Below, in pieces: positions 44,191 to 53,073 of a stretch of DNA of 64,000 bases. The notes beneath the pieces are model-generated. The model saw only the letters and a program-made list of their open reading frames with translations. It did not search any database and was not told the DNA's origin. The stretch is taken from positions 285,457 to 349,456 of the forward strand of contig QBMK01000002.1 of the NCBI GenBank assembly GCA_003249035.1. The letters are read 5' to 3'. Numbering within the stretch: position 1 is the stretch's first letter; the number at the start of each line of letters is the position of its first letter. A program made the position numbers and the translations under genes. The DNA comes from Pseudanabaena sp. (GTDB lineage: Bacteria > Cyanobacteriota > Cyanobacteriia > Pseudanabaenales > Pseudanabaenaceae).

Positions 44191-45955
44191 CTTTCAGGTC
44201 AGGATCGGAGAAAGAAAGCGTTTGTTTAGGAATACCAATTTGAATCCCCTGCTCATCAAAGGTTGACTTAATACGACGACGAAATTCTCTTTCTACGTCC
44301 CATTGGCGCAGTCTTTTAACCGTAATTCGCATCATTAATTCAATCCCTGCATGGGAAACCTGGTTTACCCCAATCACGGTGACGGGTTCTAGAATGTCCT
44401 CTTGCCATTGGGGATCAACTGCCATTGTGCGGGCAACTTCTCCCATTAACGCGATCGCGGTGTTGGCATCGGTATCATAGGCAACTTCGATCATGAAATT
44501 GACCCGTGACCAATCTTTAGTGAGATTATGGGCGACCATGATTTGGTTATGGGGAATCGTCACTAAGCGTCCGTCCGTGCCAAGGCGAATTTGGGTCGCT
44601 CGCAGACTCATATTTTCCACCATCCCTGTGAATCCTTGAAATTCCAACATATCACCGACCGCATATTGATCTTCCGTAATAATGAGAAGACCATTAATCC
44701 AATCTTTTAATAAATTCTGAAAGGCGAAAGTCAGAGCCGCACCAATTAATCCTGCGCCTGTCAGCAAGGAACTGGGAAAAGCCCCCTTCCAAGCCAAAAA
44801 CCAGATAATTCCGAGACACCAGGACGAAAAGCTAATCATTCCCCGTGAAACGTCTAATAGGGTAGGAACCCGCAGGAGCCGTCGTTGGTAGTTCTCGGAA
44901 AAAAGATCGGCTTCTTCAACCCATTCTTGCAATTTATAATTGACATAAAAATTGACTAAAAGGCTAATAAAAGTTAAAACTAGCCAAATAATAAAAATTC
45001 GTAACGGAATCAATAATAAACTCCGTCCTCCTAAGCGAGTTTCGGGAAATATATGCAAAATCATCGTTATTCCCCCAAACCAAATAGACAATAGCCCTAT
45101 GCCCTCTAGTCTTCTGAGCCAAATATTCAGCGTTAACTTTTGCTGGAGGTTGGCTTGTTTGCGAAAGGCGGCTAAAAGATCCAGAGGTTGGGGGAATAAA
45201 TTGGCATTTAAGGTTGTTTCCTTCGATGGACGGTCTGATACCGAAGCAATTTCTTCCTTCAGTTTTTTTTGAAAAGTATGAAAACGTTTTTTTAAGAATT
45301 TTTGTGATCGCATTAATAACACACTGAGCAAAAAGATTCCCAAGGCGATCGCTGTCACCGAGAGAAATTGACGTTTGCGAGCTTCGGGCTGACGAGTCTG
45401 CTGAGCTTCAATCAGGGCTGTACGAATAATTTGACTCCATCTTTGCGCCAACTCCTCCACCGAGGACGGATCAATTTGGGCATCGATTTCAGTCACCGTG
45501 AGAACAACCTGCTGGGCCAAATCCGCGCGATCCGAAGCAACAATCACCGTTAAGTTATTTAGAATAGACGGCCTAACATCTAAGGTCTTGGGATCGAAGC
45601 CTAGATTAATCAAATGAAAGAGATTAGCTTCAATCCGTTGAACTCGTCTTTGAATTGGCGATAAATTATCATTTAGCTCTGCTTCTGAGAGAGAAAAGTG
45701 TGGAGAAGCAATCTGAAATAAAGCAAATCCATCTAAATGCACAGAGGCAAATTCAATATCCCCTACGGAAAAAATTCGGGGACTGGTTTGCCCCAAGGTA
45801 AAAGGGGGTGTTGAGGGAGAGAGAGAGGGCTGGGCTGTTGATGGCATTCCCCAAAAAACGACCAGGGCAACCGTTAACAAGAAACATAGGGTCAGGGCGA
45901 TTCCCTTTGCTTTTTTTTGGAATTCACAGTAACTAAAATCGAGCTTCATGGACAT
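44171..45955 (-). CDS. MscS-family mechanosensitive channel
   Basis: 594 residues. A signal-like segment (GIALTLCFLLTVALVVFWG, about 17-35) precedes a periplasmic domain of about 155 residues. Membrane helices follow at roughly 198-216, 277-300 and 310-335. The MscS core is SSLLTGAGLIGAALTFAFQN (pore helix) and LKDWINGLLIITEDQYAVGD, then the β domain (EFQGFTGMVENMSLRATQIR, VTIPHNQI) and the cytoplasmic α/β domain. It opens under membrane tension to release solutes. The last few codons and stop (…EKFPMN) run into the inverted IS1634 fragment, so the natural C-terminus may have been replaced. Confidence 0.88.
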   Translation of the reverse strand: MSMKLDFSYCEFQKKAKGIALTLCFLLTVALVVFWGMPSTAQPSLSPSTPPFTLGQTSPRIFSVGDIEFASVHLDGFALFQIASPHFSLSEAELNDNLSPIQRRVQRIEANLFHLINLGFDPKTLDVRPSILNNLTVIVASDRADLAQQVVLTVTEIDAQIDPSSVEELAQRWSQIIRTALIEAQQTRQPEARKRQFLSVTAIALGIFLLSVLLMRSQKFLKKRFHTFQKKLKEEIASVSDRPSKETTLNANLFPQPLDLLAAFRKQANLQQKLTLNIWLRRLEGIGLLSIWFGGITMILHIFPETRLGGRSLLLIPLRIFIIWLVLTFISLLVNFYVNYKLQEWVEEADLFSENYQRRLLRVPTLLDVSRGMISFSSWCLGIIWFLAWKGAFPSSLLTGAGLIGAALTFAFQNLLKDWINGLLIITEDQYAVGDMLEFQGFTGMVENMSLRATQIRLGTDGRLVTIPHNQIMVAHNLTKDWSRVNFMIEVAYDTDANTAIALMGEVARTMAVDPQWQEDILEPVTVIGVNQVSHAGIELMMRITVKRLRQWDVEREFRRRIKSTFDEQGIQIGIPKQTLSFSDPDLKEKFPMN

Positions 45956-45980
45956 TCATGCTAACCACTAATTTCTACAA

Positions 45981-46367
45981 CTATTCCAAGCTTTTGATCA
46001 CAATAATTGCAAGAAAGCCCAGTAAATTAGATAATCCCACAATGGAGCCTCCCTTGGCATAGGCTTCTGGCAACATGGTTTCTGCAATCACCGTCAACAT
46101 CGCTCCCGCCGCCATCGATTCCAACAAGGAAATAACCGATTCTGGTACACCCGCAAACACCACGCTACCCACTGCCGACAAAATCCCAGTCAAGAGCATA
46201 ATCGATGACCACATGATCAAAATTTTTGGAATCGAAAAACCCTGTTCTTTCATACCCTTGGAACTGGATAATGCTTCGGGATAATTGGCGATAAATAGTC
46301 CTGCTAATAGGGAATTACTTAGGGGCTGAGTTGCCAAATGCGCCCCGATGGTTGCTAGTTTGTACAA
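45981..46367 (-). pseudogene. Truncated duplicate of the ZIP-like transporter C-terminus
   Basis: 128 residues. From IGAHLATQPL to the end it matches the last 122 residues of the next upstream gene, about 80% identical by my count. It has the second metal-site motif NYPEALSSSKGMKEQGFSIP and GAMLTVIAETMLPEAYAKGG. The N-terminal helices and both nucleotide-binding domains are missing, so it cannot make a complete transporter. It lies 20 bases downstream of the full-length copy, the result of partial tandem duplication. Divergence shows it is not recent, so it may still be expressed. Confidence 0.75.
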
Positions 46368-46387
46368 TCGAGAAGTGGGACATTTGA

Positions 46388-48217
46388 CTATTCAAAACTT
46401 TTGATCACAACAATTGATAGAAACCCTAGCAAAGTAGACAAGCCCACAATTGAGCCACCTTTGGCATAGGCTTCAGGTAGCATAGTCTGTGCGATTACGG
46501 TTAGCATGGCTCCGGCAGCCAAAGACTCTAAAAATGAGATTGCTGAGTCTGGAGCATCAGCAAAGATTACACTCCCCAGCGCTGACAAAATTCCTGTCAG
46601 CAGCATAATTGATGTCCACATGATCAAAATCCTAGGAATAGAAAATCCTTGCTCTTTCATCCCCTTAGAACTAGATAATGCTTCTGGATAATTGGCAATA
46701 AATACACCCGCGATCAGGGTAGCACTAATCGGATGACTCGCCATATGCGCTCCAATAGTTAAGGCTTCAGGAATGCCATCCATCAATAATCCTAGCCAGA
46801 TCGACATAGGGGCATCCTTGTGTTTATTAAGTCCATCTTCCATCATCTTGATAGAAGGAATCAATCGTCCCGCATTCATATTTTCAAGGGCTTGCTTGAC
46901 CCATTGTGAAGATTTACTTGAGTCGAAATTTTGTCTTTTTTGAAGGTAGTCCCGAAGGTTTGGATTATCTAAATAGTATTTTACAGCCTCGACTAAACTT
47001 TTAGATTGGTACATTAATTCTTCAAAGTCCTGTTGCCTCAATACCCATAGACCAACATCTGTTTTCGCAATAGCGGAAACGGTATGGGTCGATCTTGTGA
47101 TAAATGCCAATTCTCCAAAAGAATCCCCTGTACTGAGTACCATAGAGGGCTTATTAAAATGAATAGGATAGAAAATTTCGACTTGACCTTGATGTAGAAA
47201 ATACAAATTGTCGGACAATTCATTGGGTTGAAAAAAAAGAGAACCACTTTGATAGTTTCGATAGATTAACCGAGCGGCAAATTCTTCAAGATCACTTTGA
47301 GGAAGATAAGTAAAGATATCGAATCTACGAATTTGACGAGCATAATGCAGAAATTCAGCTTCTTTCTGCTCTAAAGGTACCGCCGCCAAGATCTTCCTCT
47401 CTCGTTGAATATAATCCGTTGCTAAATGAGTCCATTCCTTCACTTCTAGCTGATTCAATCCCTGTCGTTTTTGGAGATAATCAACAACTTCTTGACTTTG
47501 AATATATCGCAGGGTTGCCTGGACAAAATAGGGAGAAATTTCTAGCAATTCTTCAAGATCTGTGCGGGTCAAAACAGCCAATTGGCAATCTTCAACAACA
47601 ACTGCAACCGTTTGATGTGGGCATCCGGTTAAAAATGCCAACATCCCAAAAACATCATTAGGATTGAGGTGCTTTAAGGGCATCAATTCAGCTTGGGGAT
47701 CTAGCAAATCTAGGCGACCAGCATCAATAATATAGAGGCTTTCACTGAGATCTCCTTGCCGATAGAGAGTGAATCCTTTCGGATAGTTTGCTACTCGAAA
47801 AAATTGAGTAATTTTTTTGCGCCAGTGTTGCGGTAAATTACTAAAAAAACTGAGGCGTTTTAATTGTGTAATTCTTTTTTCAAAACGAAGACTTTCTTGT
47901 TCGGTAAGATAGGTCAACAGAGTCGAAGGCTTCCGCAAAAAGCCCCCTGACTTATTGACAATATGATCAACTAAACTAAAAAATAAACTTCCAATAATTG
48001 AACCAATAATTAACTCTAAGAGATGACCTTTTTCCTTCGCACTCCCGACTAGATCGATCACCAATGCAGCTAATAGAGCGCCTCCACCAAAGGCAATCAG
48101 AAAAGCCAATGCTCGATTTCGTGGCTGCCAAAAGATAGAGGTAATAGACCCCAAGGGCATTGAACATGCACTGATGATTCCAGTTACAAAAGCATTCCAA
48201 AAAATAGTTTCAAACAT
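46388..48217 (-). CDS. ZIP-like metal transporter with two internal cyclic-nucleotide-binding domains
   Basis: 609 residues. Residues 1-95 hold three membrane helices of a ZIP-like protein (FIAFGGGALLAALVIDLVGSA type). Residues about 122-240 and 298-415 are two cNMP-binding folds (LYRQGDLSESLYIIDAGRLD; LFFQPNELSDNLYFLHQGQVE). From about 470 the remaining membrane part follows, with the metal-site helices WLGLLMDGIPEALTIGAHM and NYPEALSSSKGMKEQGFSIP. The regulatory domains thus occupy the loop between helices 3 and 4 that is variable in ZIP proteins. Transport of divalent metal gated by a nucleotide is likely but inferred. Confidence 0.8.
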   Translation of the reverse strand: MFETIFWNAFVTGIISACSMPLGSITSIFWQPRNRALAFLIAFGGGALLAALVIDLVGSAKEKGHLLELIIGSIIGSLFFSLVDHIVNKSGGFLRKPSTLLTYLTEQESLRFEKRITQLKRLSFFSNLPQHWRKKITQFFRVANYPKGFTLYRQGDLSESLYIIDAGRLDLLDPQAELMPLKHLNPNDVFGMLAFLTGCPHQTVAVVVEDCQLAVLTRTDLEELLEISPYFVQATLRYIQSQEVVDYLQKRQGLNQLEVKEWTHLATDYIQRERKILAAVPLEQKEAEFLHYARQIRRFDIFTYLPQSDLEEFAARLIYRNYQSGSLFFQPNELSDNLYFLHQGQVEIFYPIHFNKPSMVLSTGDSFGELAFITRSTHTVSAIAKTDVGLWVLRQQDFEELMYQSKSLVEAVKYYLDNPNLRDYLQKRQNFDSSKSSQWVKQALENMNAGRLIPSIKMMEDGLNKHKDAPMSIWLGLLMDGIPEALTIGAHMASHPISATLIAGVFIANYPEALSSSKGMKEQGFSIPRILIMWTSIMLLTGILSALGSVIFADAPDSAISFLESLAAGAMLTVIAQTMLPEAYAKGGSIVGLSTLLGFLSIVVIKSFE

Positions 48218-48616
48218 GAATAAATAATAATTCCTAAATCATTGGACTTTGGACAAGAATGAAGCAAAAAAGGAATTAGAGAAAAGGAATAAGGGGTAAT
48301 GACATTCTCAATCACAAAACATCATCACTAAATCTATTGTGCCAGTAATTGTTACGTCGGTCTTAATTGCACAAGCAATAGACTACTGTTTGCTAATGTT
48401 TGCAGACCGAGGAATAGCGCATCAACAGACGCAAATCAAGTACATAAAACATTACTATTCGATGTTTGAAATTATACCTAATCGCAAGTTTATTCGATGT
48501 TTGAAATTATACCTAATCGCAAGTTTAAGGATATGCACCTTGGACAATCTAATTTGTCAATTGAATATTACAACTGAATAGCTTAAAATGAAAATATAGA
48601 TTGAATTTAACTTTGC
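48218..48616. other. Intergenic region with a 35-bp tandem duplication
   Basis: No credible gene. The main feature is the perfect repeat at 48456-48525. The region separates the divergent ZIP-like gene from the pst operon and should contain both promoters. Confidence 0.6.
48456..48525. repeat. Perfect tandem duplication, 2 x 35 bp
   Basis: The unit begins TATTCGATGTTTGAAATTAT and ends AATCGCAAGTT; copies at 48456-48490 and 48491-48525 are identical. They lie about 90 bases upstream of the candidate Pho box. Confidence 0.95.
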
Positions 48617-48646
48617 TTTCATCTAATCTTAATCTTTTCATAACCA
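48617..48646 (+). promoter_or_regulatory. Candidate Pho box upstream of pstS
   Basis: Three 8-mers spaced by three bases: TTTCATCT (48617), CTTAATCT (48628) and CATAACCA (48639). The 11-base period and PyTTAAPyPy(A/T) pattern fit the PhoB/SphR-type box described in cyanobacteria; the second fits fully, the others at seven of eight positions. It lies about 80 bases before the pstS start. Confidence 0.6.
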
Positions 48647-48722
48647 AGCGATAAACTTGCCATATTAAAATTATGATTGACTAGTTTAAGGCTAAACTAA
48701 AACTTGCGAGAAAAATTGAATT

Positions 48723-49814
48723 ATGCGCTTCATGAAGAACTTAAATAGTTTGCTATTTCCCTCAAGTCTAATCGCTCTGACAGCAGTTATTACATCTTGT
48801 GCTCCTAGTCCGAGCACCCCAGGCACCCAAGTTACTGCCCCAGGCACCCAAGTTACTGGTGGTGGTATAGTTTCGATTAGTGGCGCAGGCGCTTCAGCTC
48901 CAAATTCACTATACCAGCGCTGGTTCTCTGACTATCGGAAGGTAAAACCAAATGTTCAAGTCAGTTACCAGTCAATTGGTAGCGGAGCAGGTATCAACCA
49001 GTTCTTAGCGCAAACTGTAGACTTTGGTGCAACAGATGACCCAATTAAAGAGAAGGATGCTGACAAATTTCCTAAAGAACGTGGAAAGATGATTCAAGTT
49101 CCTACTACAGGGCTTTTCGTTGTATTTGCCTACAATCTTCAAGGCGTTAAAAGCCTGAAACTCTCCCGTGAAGCTTTCTGTGGTATAGCAGATGGCTCAA
49201 TTAAAACTTGGAATGATCCAGCAATTATCAAAGATAATCCAGGAGTCACACTTCCTAGTACTCCAGTCACATTTGTCTTTCGTTCTGACGGTAGTGGAAC
49301 TACTGCAATCTTCACTAACCACTTGACAAAAGCATGCCCTAACTGGAAAGCAGGGGCAGGGAGATCCATCGAATGGCCTACAGGGACGGGTGCGAGAGGT
49401 AACGAAGGTGTTACTGCATCGATTACTCAAACTACTGGTGGTATTGGATATGTAGAGTTTACCTATGCCCGTGAGAACAAGCTTGAGATGGCTACCTTGC
49501 AAAATAAAGCAGGAGAATTTATTGTTCCTGCGCCAGAAGCTGCCGCAAAAGCATTCGATGGTGAGAAACCAAATGAAAAATTTGTGATTTCTGTCCCCGA
49601 TCCAGCTGGTAAAGGGGCATATCCGATTGTTAGTTTGACCTACATTTTGCTCTATGAAAACTATCCCGCACCAAAAGGTTCAACACTAAGGGAATTGTTC
49701 ACGTGGGCATTGAAAGACGGTAAAGCCGCAGCAACAGAACTAGGTTTTATTCCACTTCCCGATTCTCTCGTGGCAGAGGTTAAAGCCAAGATTGATACGA
49801 TTGTAGAGAAATAA
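48723..49814 (+). CDS. pstS: Phosphate ABC transporter substrate-binding protein PstS
   Basis: 363 residues. A lipoprotein signal (LIALTAVITSC, lipid-modified cysteine at 26) and a short linker with the duplicated unit PGTQVT precede the binding domain. Phosphate-ligand motifs: SGAGASAPNSLYQRW, SIGSGAGINQFL, FRSDGSGTTAIFTNHL and GNEGVTASITQT. It captures orthophosphate in the periplasm for PstCAB. First gene of the pst operon, behind a candidate Pho box. A 21-bp perfect tandem repeat at 48817-48858 encodes the linker duplication. Confidence 0.96.
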   Translation: MRFMKNLNSLLFPSSLIALTAVITSCAPSPSTPGTQVTAPGTQVTGGGIVSISGAGASAPNSLYQRWFSDYRKVKPNVQVSYQSIGSGAGINQFLAQTVDFGATDDPIKEKDADKFPKERGKMIQVPTTGLFVVFAYNLQGVKSLKLSREAFCGIADGSIKTWNDPAIIKDNPGVTLPSTPVTFVFRSDGSGTTAIFTNHLTKACPNWKAGAGRSIEWPTGTGARGNEGVTASITQTTGGIGYVEFTYARENKLEMATLQNKAGEFIVPAPEAAAKAFDGEKPNEKFVISVPDPAGKGAYPIVSLTYILLYENYPAPKGSTLRELFTWALKDGKAAATELGFIPLPDSLVAEVKAKIDTIVEK

Positions 49815-49937
49815 TTTTGTACTTCAGCAACTATAGGTATCATTACTTTGAGTTGCTGATGGTACAGAAAATATTAGATAAATCGGTTATAAGTGTATTT
49901 AAATTTAATTGCTTTACCAAAATGTAGGTTTAAGATC

Positions 49938-50897
49938 ATGTCGCTAGCAATAGCTAAAAACACAGGAATGTCCTACAAGCGTTCACAATTATCACGCAAC
50001 GTAGACATTCTCTTTAAATGGGTAACAGCAATATTTGGTTTTGGCATCGTGCTGGTTTTACTTGCGATCGCATTTGAGGTTGGGAGACAAGCAATTCCAG
50101 CAATTCAGAAATTTGGAATCATTGACTTTTTTACAAGTGTTCGTTGGAACCCAGTGGAAAATATATTCGGAGCTTGGACGCAAATTTATGGCACCCTTGT
50201 TACTTCATTTATCGCTCTACTGTTAGCAGTTCCAATTGGAGTCGGTGTTGCGATTATTCTGAGTGAAGACTTTTTGCCCCCCAAGCTCCAACAGCCCTTA
50301 GTTTTTATGGTGCAGTTACTGGCAGCAATTCCTAGCGTAATTTATGGTTTATGGGGCATTTTTGTTCTGGCTCCATTTCTGCAAGATCCAATGGTATGGA
50401 TTTATCAAACCTTCGGTTGGATTCCATTCTTCAGTTCGCAAGCAACGGGACGGGGCATATATATTGCCTCGATAATTCTAGCGATAATGATTTTACCTAT
50501 TATTGCTTCCATTTCTAGAGATGCTCTCGTAGCTGTTAATCCTACCCTGCGCCAAGCTTCCTATGGGTTAGGTGCAACACGATGGGAAACTCTCACTCAG
50601 GTAATCATTCCAACTGCTATTTCAGGAATCATCGGTGGAGTAATGTTGGCATTGGGTCGAGCAATGGGAGAAACCATGGCAGTAACAATGTTGATTGGAA
50701 ATGCAAACCGTCCATCTACATCCATATTTTCTCAAGGTTCAACTATTTCAGCTTTGTTGGCAAACCAATTTGCAGAAGCATCTGGTCTTCAAGTATCAGC
50801 CTTGATGTATGCGGCTCTAATTTTATTTTTTCTAACGCTATTGGTAAATGTTCTTGCTCAGATGATTGTCAATAAAGTTGCAATCAAGAAATTGTGA
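49938..50897 (+). CDS. pstC: Phosphate ABC transporter permease PstC
   Basis: 319 residues from the ATG at 49938 (MSLAIAKNTGMSYKRS); an upstream in-frame GTG at 49893 adds an unlikely tail. Six membrane helices and the permease signature region YGLGATRWETLTQVIIPTAI preceding the EAA-type loop, with RAMGETMAVTMLIGN near 245. Forms the membrane channel with PstA. It is 123 bases after pstS and 55 before pstA. Confidence 0.95.
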   Translation: MSLAIAKNTGMSYKRSQLSRNVDILFKWVTAIFGFGIVLVLLAIAFEVGRQAIPAIQKFGIIDFFTSVRWNPVENIFGAWTQIYGTLVTSFIALLLAVPIGVGVAIILSEDFLPPKLQQPLVFMVQLLAAIPSVIYGLWGIFVLAPFLQDPMVWIYQTFGWIPFFSSQATGRGIYIASIILAIMILPIIASISRDALVAVNPTLRQASYGLGATRWETLTQVIIPTAISGIIGGVMLALGRAMGETMAVTMLIGNANRPSTSIFSQGSTISALLANQFAEASGLQVSALMYAALILFFLTLLVNVLAQMIVNKVAIKKL

Positions 50898-50952
50898 ACT
50901 TTAAACAAATTACTTCATTTAGTTTTTTACCATACTTAATCCCTAATTTGTT

Positions 50953-51852
50953 ATGATTCCCTCAGATCTTCCTATATCCAGCAAGAAAAGAAGAAGCTTA
51001 CAGAAAACTATCTCATCCAAGGCAATTTTCTCTAACGTAATGACTTTCCTAGTATTTGCTTGTGCGATTATAGCCCTAATCCCATTGGTTGCGCTTCTTT
51101 TCTACGTTATTTCCAAGGGTTCGGTTCGATTAAGCCCACAGTTATTTACCCAATTACCACCACCTCCCTTCCCCCGCGAAAATGCTCAGTTCTATTCTGG
51201 AGGCTTTGGCAATGCAATAGTCGGAACCCTCATGACCGTTGGTATAGGTTCACTAATTAGTATTCCGTTTGGAATATTAGCAGCTATTTATGTCTCTGAG
51301 TTTGCTAGAGACACTAAAATCGCAATGGCAATCAACTTCATCACTAATGTTTTGAGTGGAGTTCCTTCTATAGTTATGGGCGTATTCGCCTATGGACTCA
51401 TTGTATTGGCAACTCGTTCTTATTCGGCAATGGCAGCTGGTTTTGCGTTGGCAATATTGATGCTGCCAACCATTGTTAGAACCTCCTCTGAGGCGCTTGA
51501 GTCGGTACCAAATATCTTGCGTCAAGCTTCTGTCGGGCTAGGAGCATCAAGCTACCAGACAGTTCTAAGAGTTATTCTGCCCTCAGCGCTCCCAGCAATT
51601 ATTACTGGTATAATTTTATCAATTGCACGTGCGGCTGGGGAAACGGCTCCAATTATCTTTACAGCGTTATTTAGTAATTTCTGGAACTTAGATCCTTCCC
51701 GCCCGACTGCTACCTTGTCAGTATTGATATATAACTTTGCGATTACCCCTTTTGCGAACTGGCAGGATCTTGCTTGGTCTGCTGCACTCATATTAGTGGT
51801 GATGGTATTAGTAGCAAACCTTCTGGCTCGTTGGGTAACACGCAAAGCCTAG
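50953..51852 (+). CDS. pstA: Phosphate ABC transporter permease PstA
   Basis: 299 residues, six membrane helices. Family motifs: SIPFGILAAIYVSEFARDTK near 103-122, NVLSGVPSIVMGVFAYGL, RQASVGLGASSYQTVLRVIL and RAAGETAPIIFTALFSNFW. The partner of PstC in the inner-membrane phosphate channel. A basic N-terminus (SSKKRRSLQKT) is cytoplasmic. It is followed 87 bases later by pstB. Confidence 0.95.
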   Translation: MIPSDLPISSKKRRSLQKTISSKAIFSNVMTFLVFACAIIALIPLVALLFYVISKGSVRLSPQLFTQLPPPPFPRENAQFYSGGFGNAIVGTLMTVGIGSLISIPFGILAAIYVSEFARDTKIAMAINFITNVLSGVPSIVMGVFAYGLIVLATRSYSAMAAGFALAILMLPTIVRTSSEALESVPNILRQASVGLGASSYQTVLRVILPSALPAIITGIILSIARAAGETAPIIFTALFSNFWNLDPSRPTATLSVLIYNFAITPFANWQDLAWSAALILVVMVLVANLLARWVTRKA

Positions 51853-51939
51853 CATTTTCTCAGATATTATGCATGTCTAGAGTATCGAACGGTTTATCTT
51901 ACTTTTATTCCACTTTCCTTTTACTTCCCACACAAACTT

Positions 51940-52746
51940 ATGAATGCTAATCCTTATAATTCGATTGAAACTGATATGGTCTTCCGTACAGAAAATGTTA
52001 ACATTTATTACGGAAGGTTTCTGGCAGTAAAAGAAGTTAATCTCGAAGTACCGAAAAATGCAATTACTGCATTCATTGGACCATCAGGTTGTGGGAAAAG
52101 TACTGTGCTTCGGTGTTTTAACCGCTTGAATGATCTGATCAAATCTTTTCATTTAGACGGTAAAATTTTCTATCACGGTCAGGATTTATATGCGCCCAAT
52201 ATTGATGCAGTTGAAGTGCGCCGACAGATCGGGATGGTATTTCAGCAGCCAAACCCTTTCCCAAAGACCATCTATGACAATATAGCCTTTGGTCCTCGCC
52301 TATTGGGCTATAAGGGTGATATGGATGAATTAGTCGAGAGTTCTCTTAGGCGTGGGGCATTATGGGATGACGTAAAAGATAAACTTAAGGCTATGGGAAC
52401 CGATTTGTCTGGGGGACAACAGCAACGTCTCTGCATTGCCAGAGCTATCTCAGTTCAACCAGAAGTAATTTTAATGGATGAGCCTTGCGCTGCTCTTGAC
52501 CCTCTTTCAACTCTAAAAATCGAAGAGTTAATGCAGGAATTGAAGAAAGATTATACCCTTATAATTGTGACTCATAATATGCAACAAGCCGCTCGCTCAT
52601 CTGATTACACCGCCTTTTTTAACGTTCAATCTAATGCAAAGGGACAGCGAACTGGATTTATTGAAGAATATAATCAAACCTCAGAAATCTTCGAAAGTCC
52701 TCAAAAAGTTGCAACTAGAGATTATGTCAGTGGACGTTTTGGTTAA
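51940..52746 (+). CDS. pstB: Phosphate ABC transporter ATPase PstB
   Basis: 268 residues. Walker [10 protein letters not shown] near 48-56, Q-loop [23 protein letters not shown] signature [16 protein letters not shown], Walker [14 protein letters not shown] and switch histidine [20 protein letters not shown]. It energises PstSCA. The usual 'FNRLND' segment CFNRLNDLI after Walker A confirms the PstB subfamily. No phoU follows; the operon ends here. Confidence 0.97.
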   Translation: MNANPYNSIETDMVFRTENVNIYYGRFLAVKEVNLEVPKNAITAFIGPSGCGKSTVLRCFNRLNDLIKSFHLDGKIFYHGQDLYAPNIDAVEVRRQIGMVFQQPNPFPKTIYDNIAFGPRLLGYKGDMDELVESSLRRGALWDDVKDKLKAMGTDLSGGQQQRLCIARAISVQPEVILMDEPCAALDPLSTLKIEELMQELKKDYTLIIVTHNMQQAARSSDYTAFFNVQSNAKGQRTGFIEEYNQTSEIFESPQKVATRDYVSGRFG

Positions 52747-52761
52747 ATAATTTGCGCCAAT

Positions 52762-52945
52762 TCAAATGTGAAGTGCATCGATATCTGATGAAATTGAGGA
52801 TTCTTTGTAAGGTTTACGATAGTCAAGTGATTTTCTTGGTCTGTGATTCATAAAATCTTCGACTTTCTGAAATTCTTCATCATTTATGGTTTTGAAGTCT
52901 ATATTTTTAGGATAGAACTCTCTACTCTCTAATTTATCCATTCGT
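52762..52945 (-). mobile_element. IS30-type transposase, C-terminal remnant
   Basis: A frame ending at 52762 reads MDKLESREFYPKNIDF, then TINDEEFQKVEDFMNHRPRK, then SLDYRKPYKE. This is the conserved end of IS30-family transposases (N-RPRK-LGY--P). The rest of the gene is missing. The flanking sequence at 52950-53005 resembles 42594-42650. Nothing else is seen in the gap between pstB and the next gene. Confidence 0.7.
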
Positions 52946-53073
52946 ATGTTCGTTGTCTCAATTAATTAACAATTGCCATGGCGTTAATTATTTTTTCTTT
53001 TATCAACTACGCAATTTAATTGTCGTCCTAGGAAATTTTAGTTGATATTTAACAATCTATAAACGACTTATCT

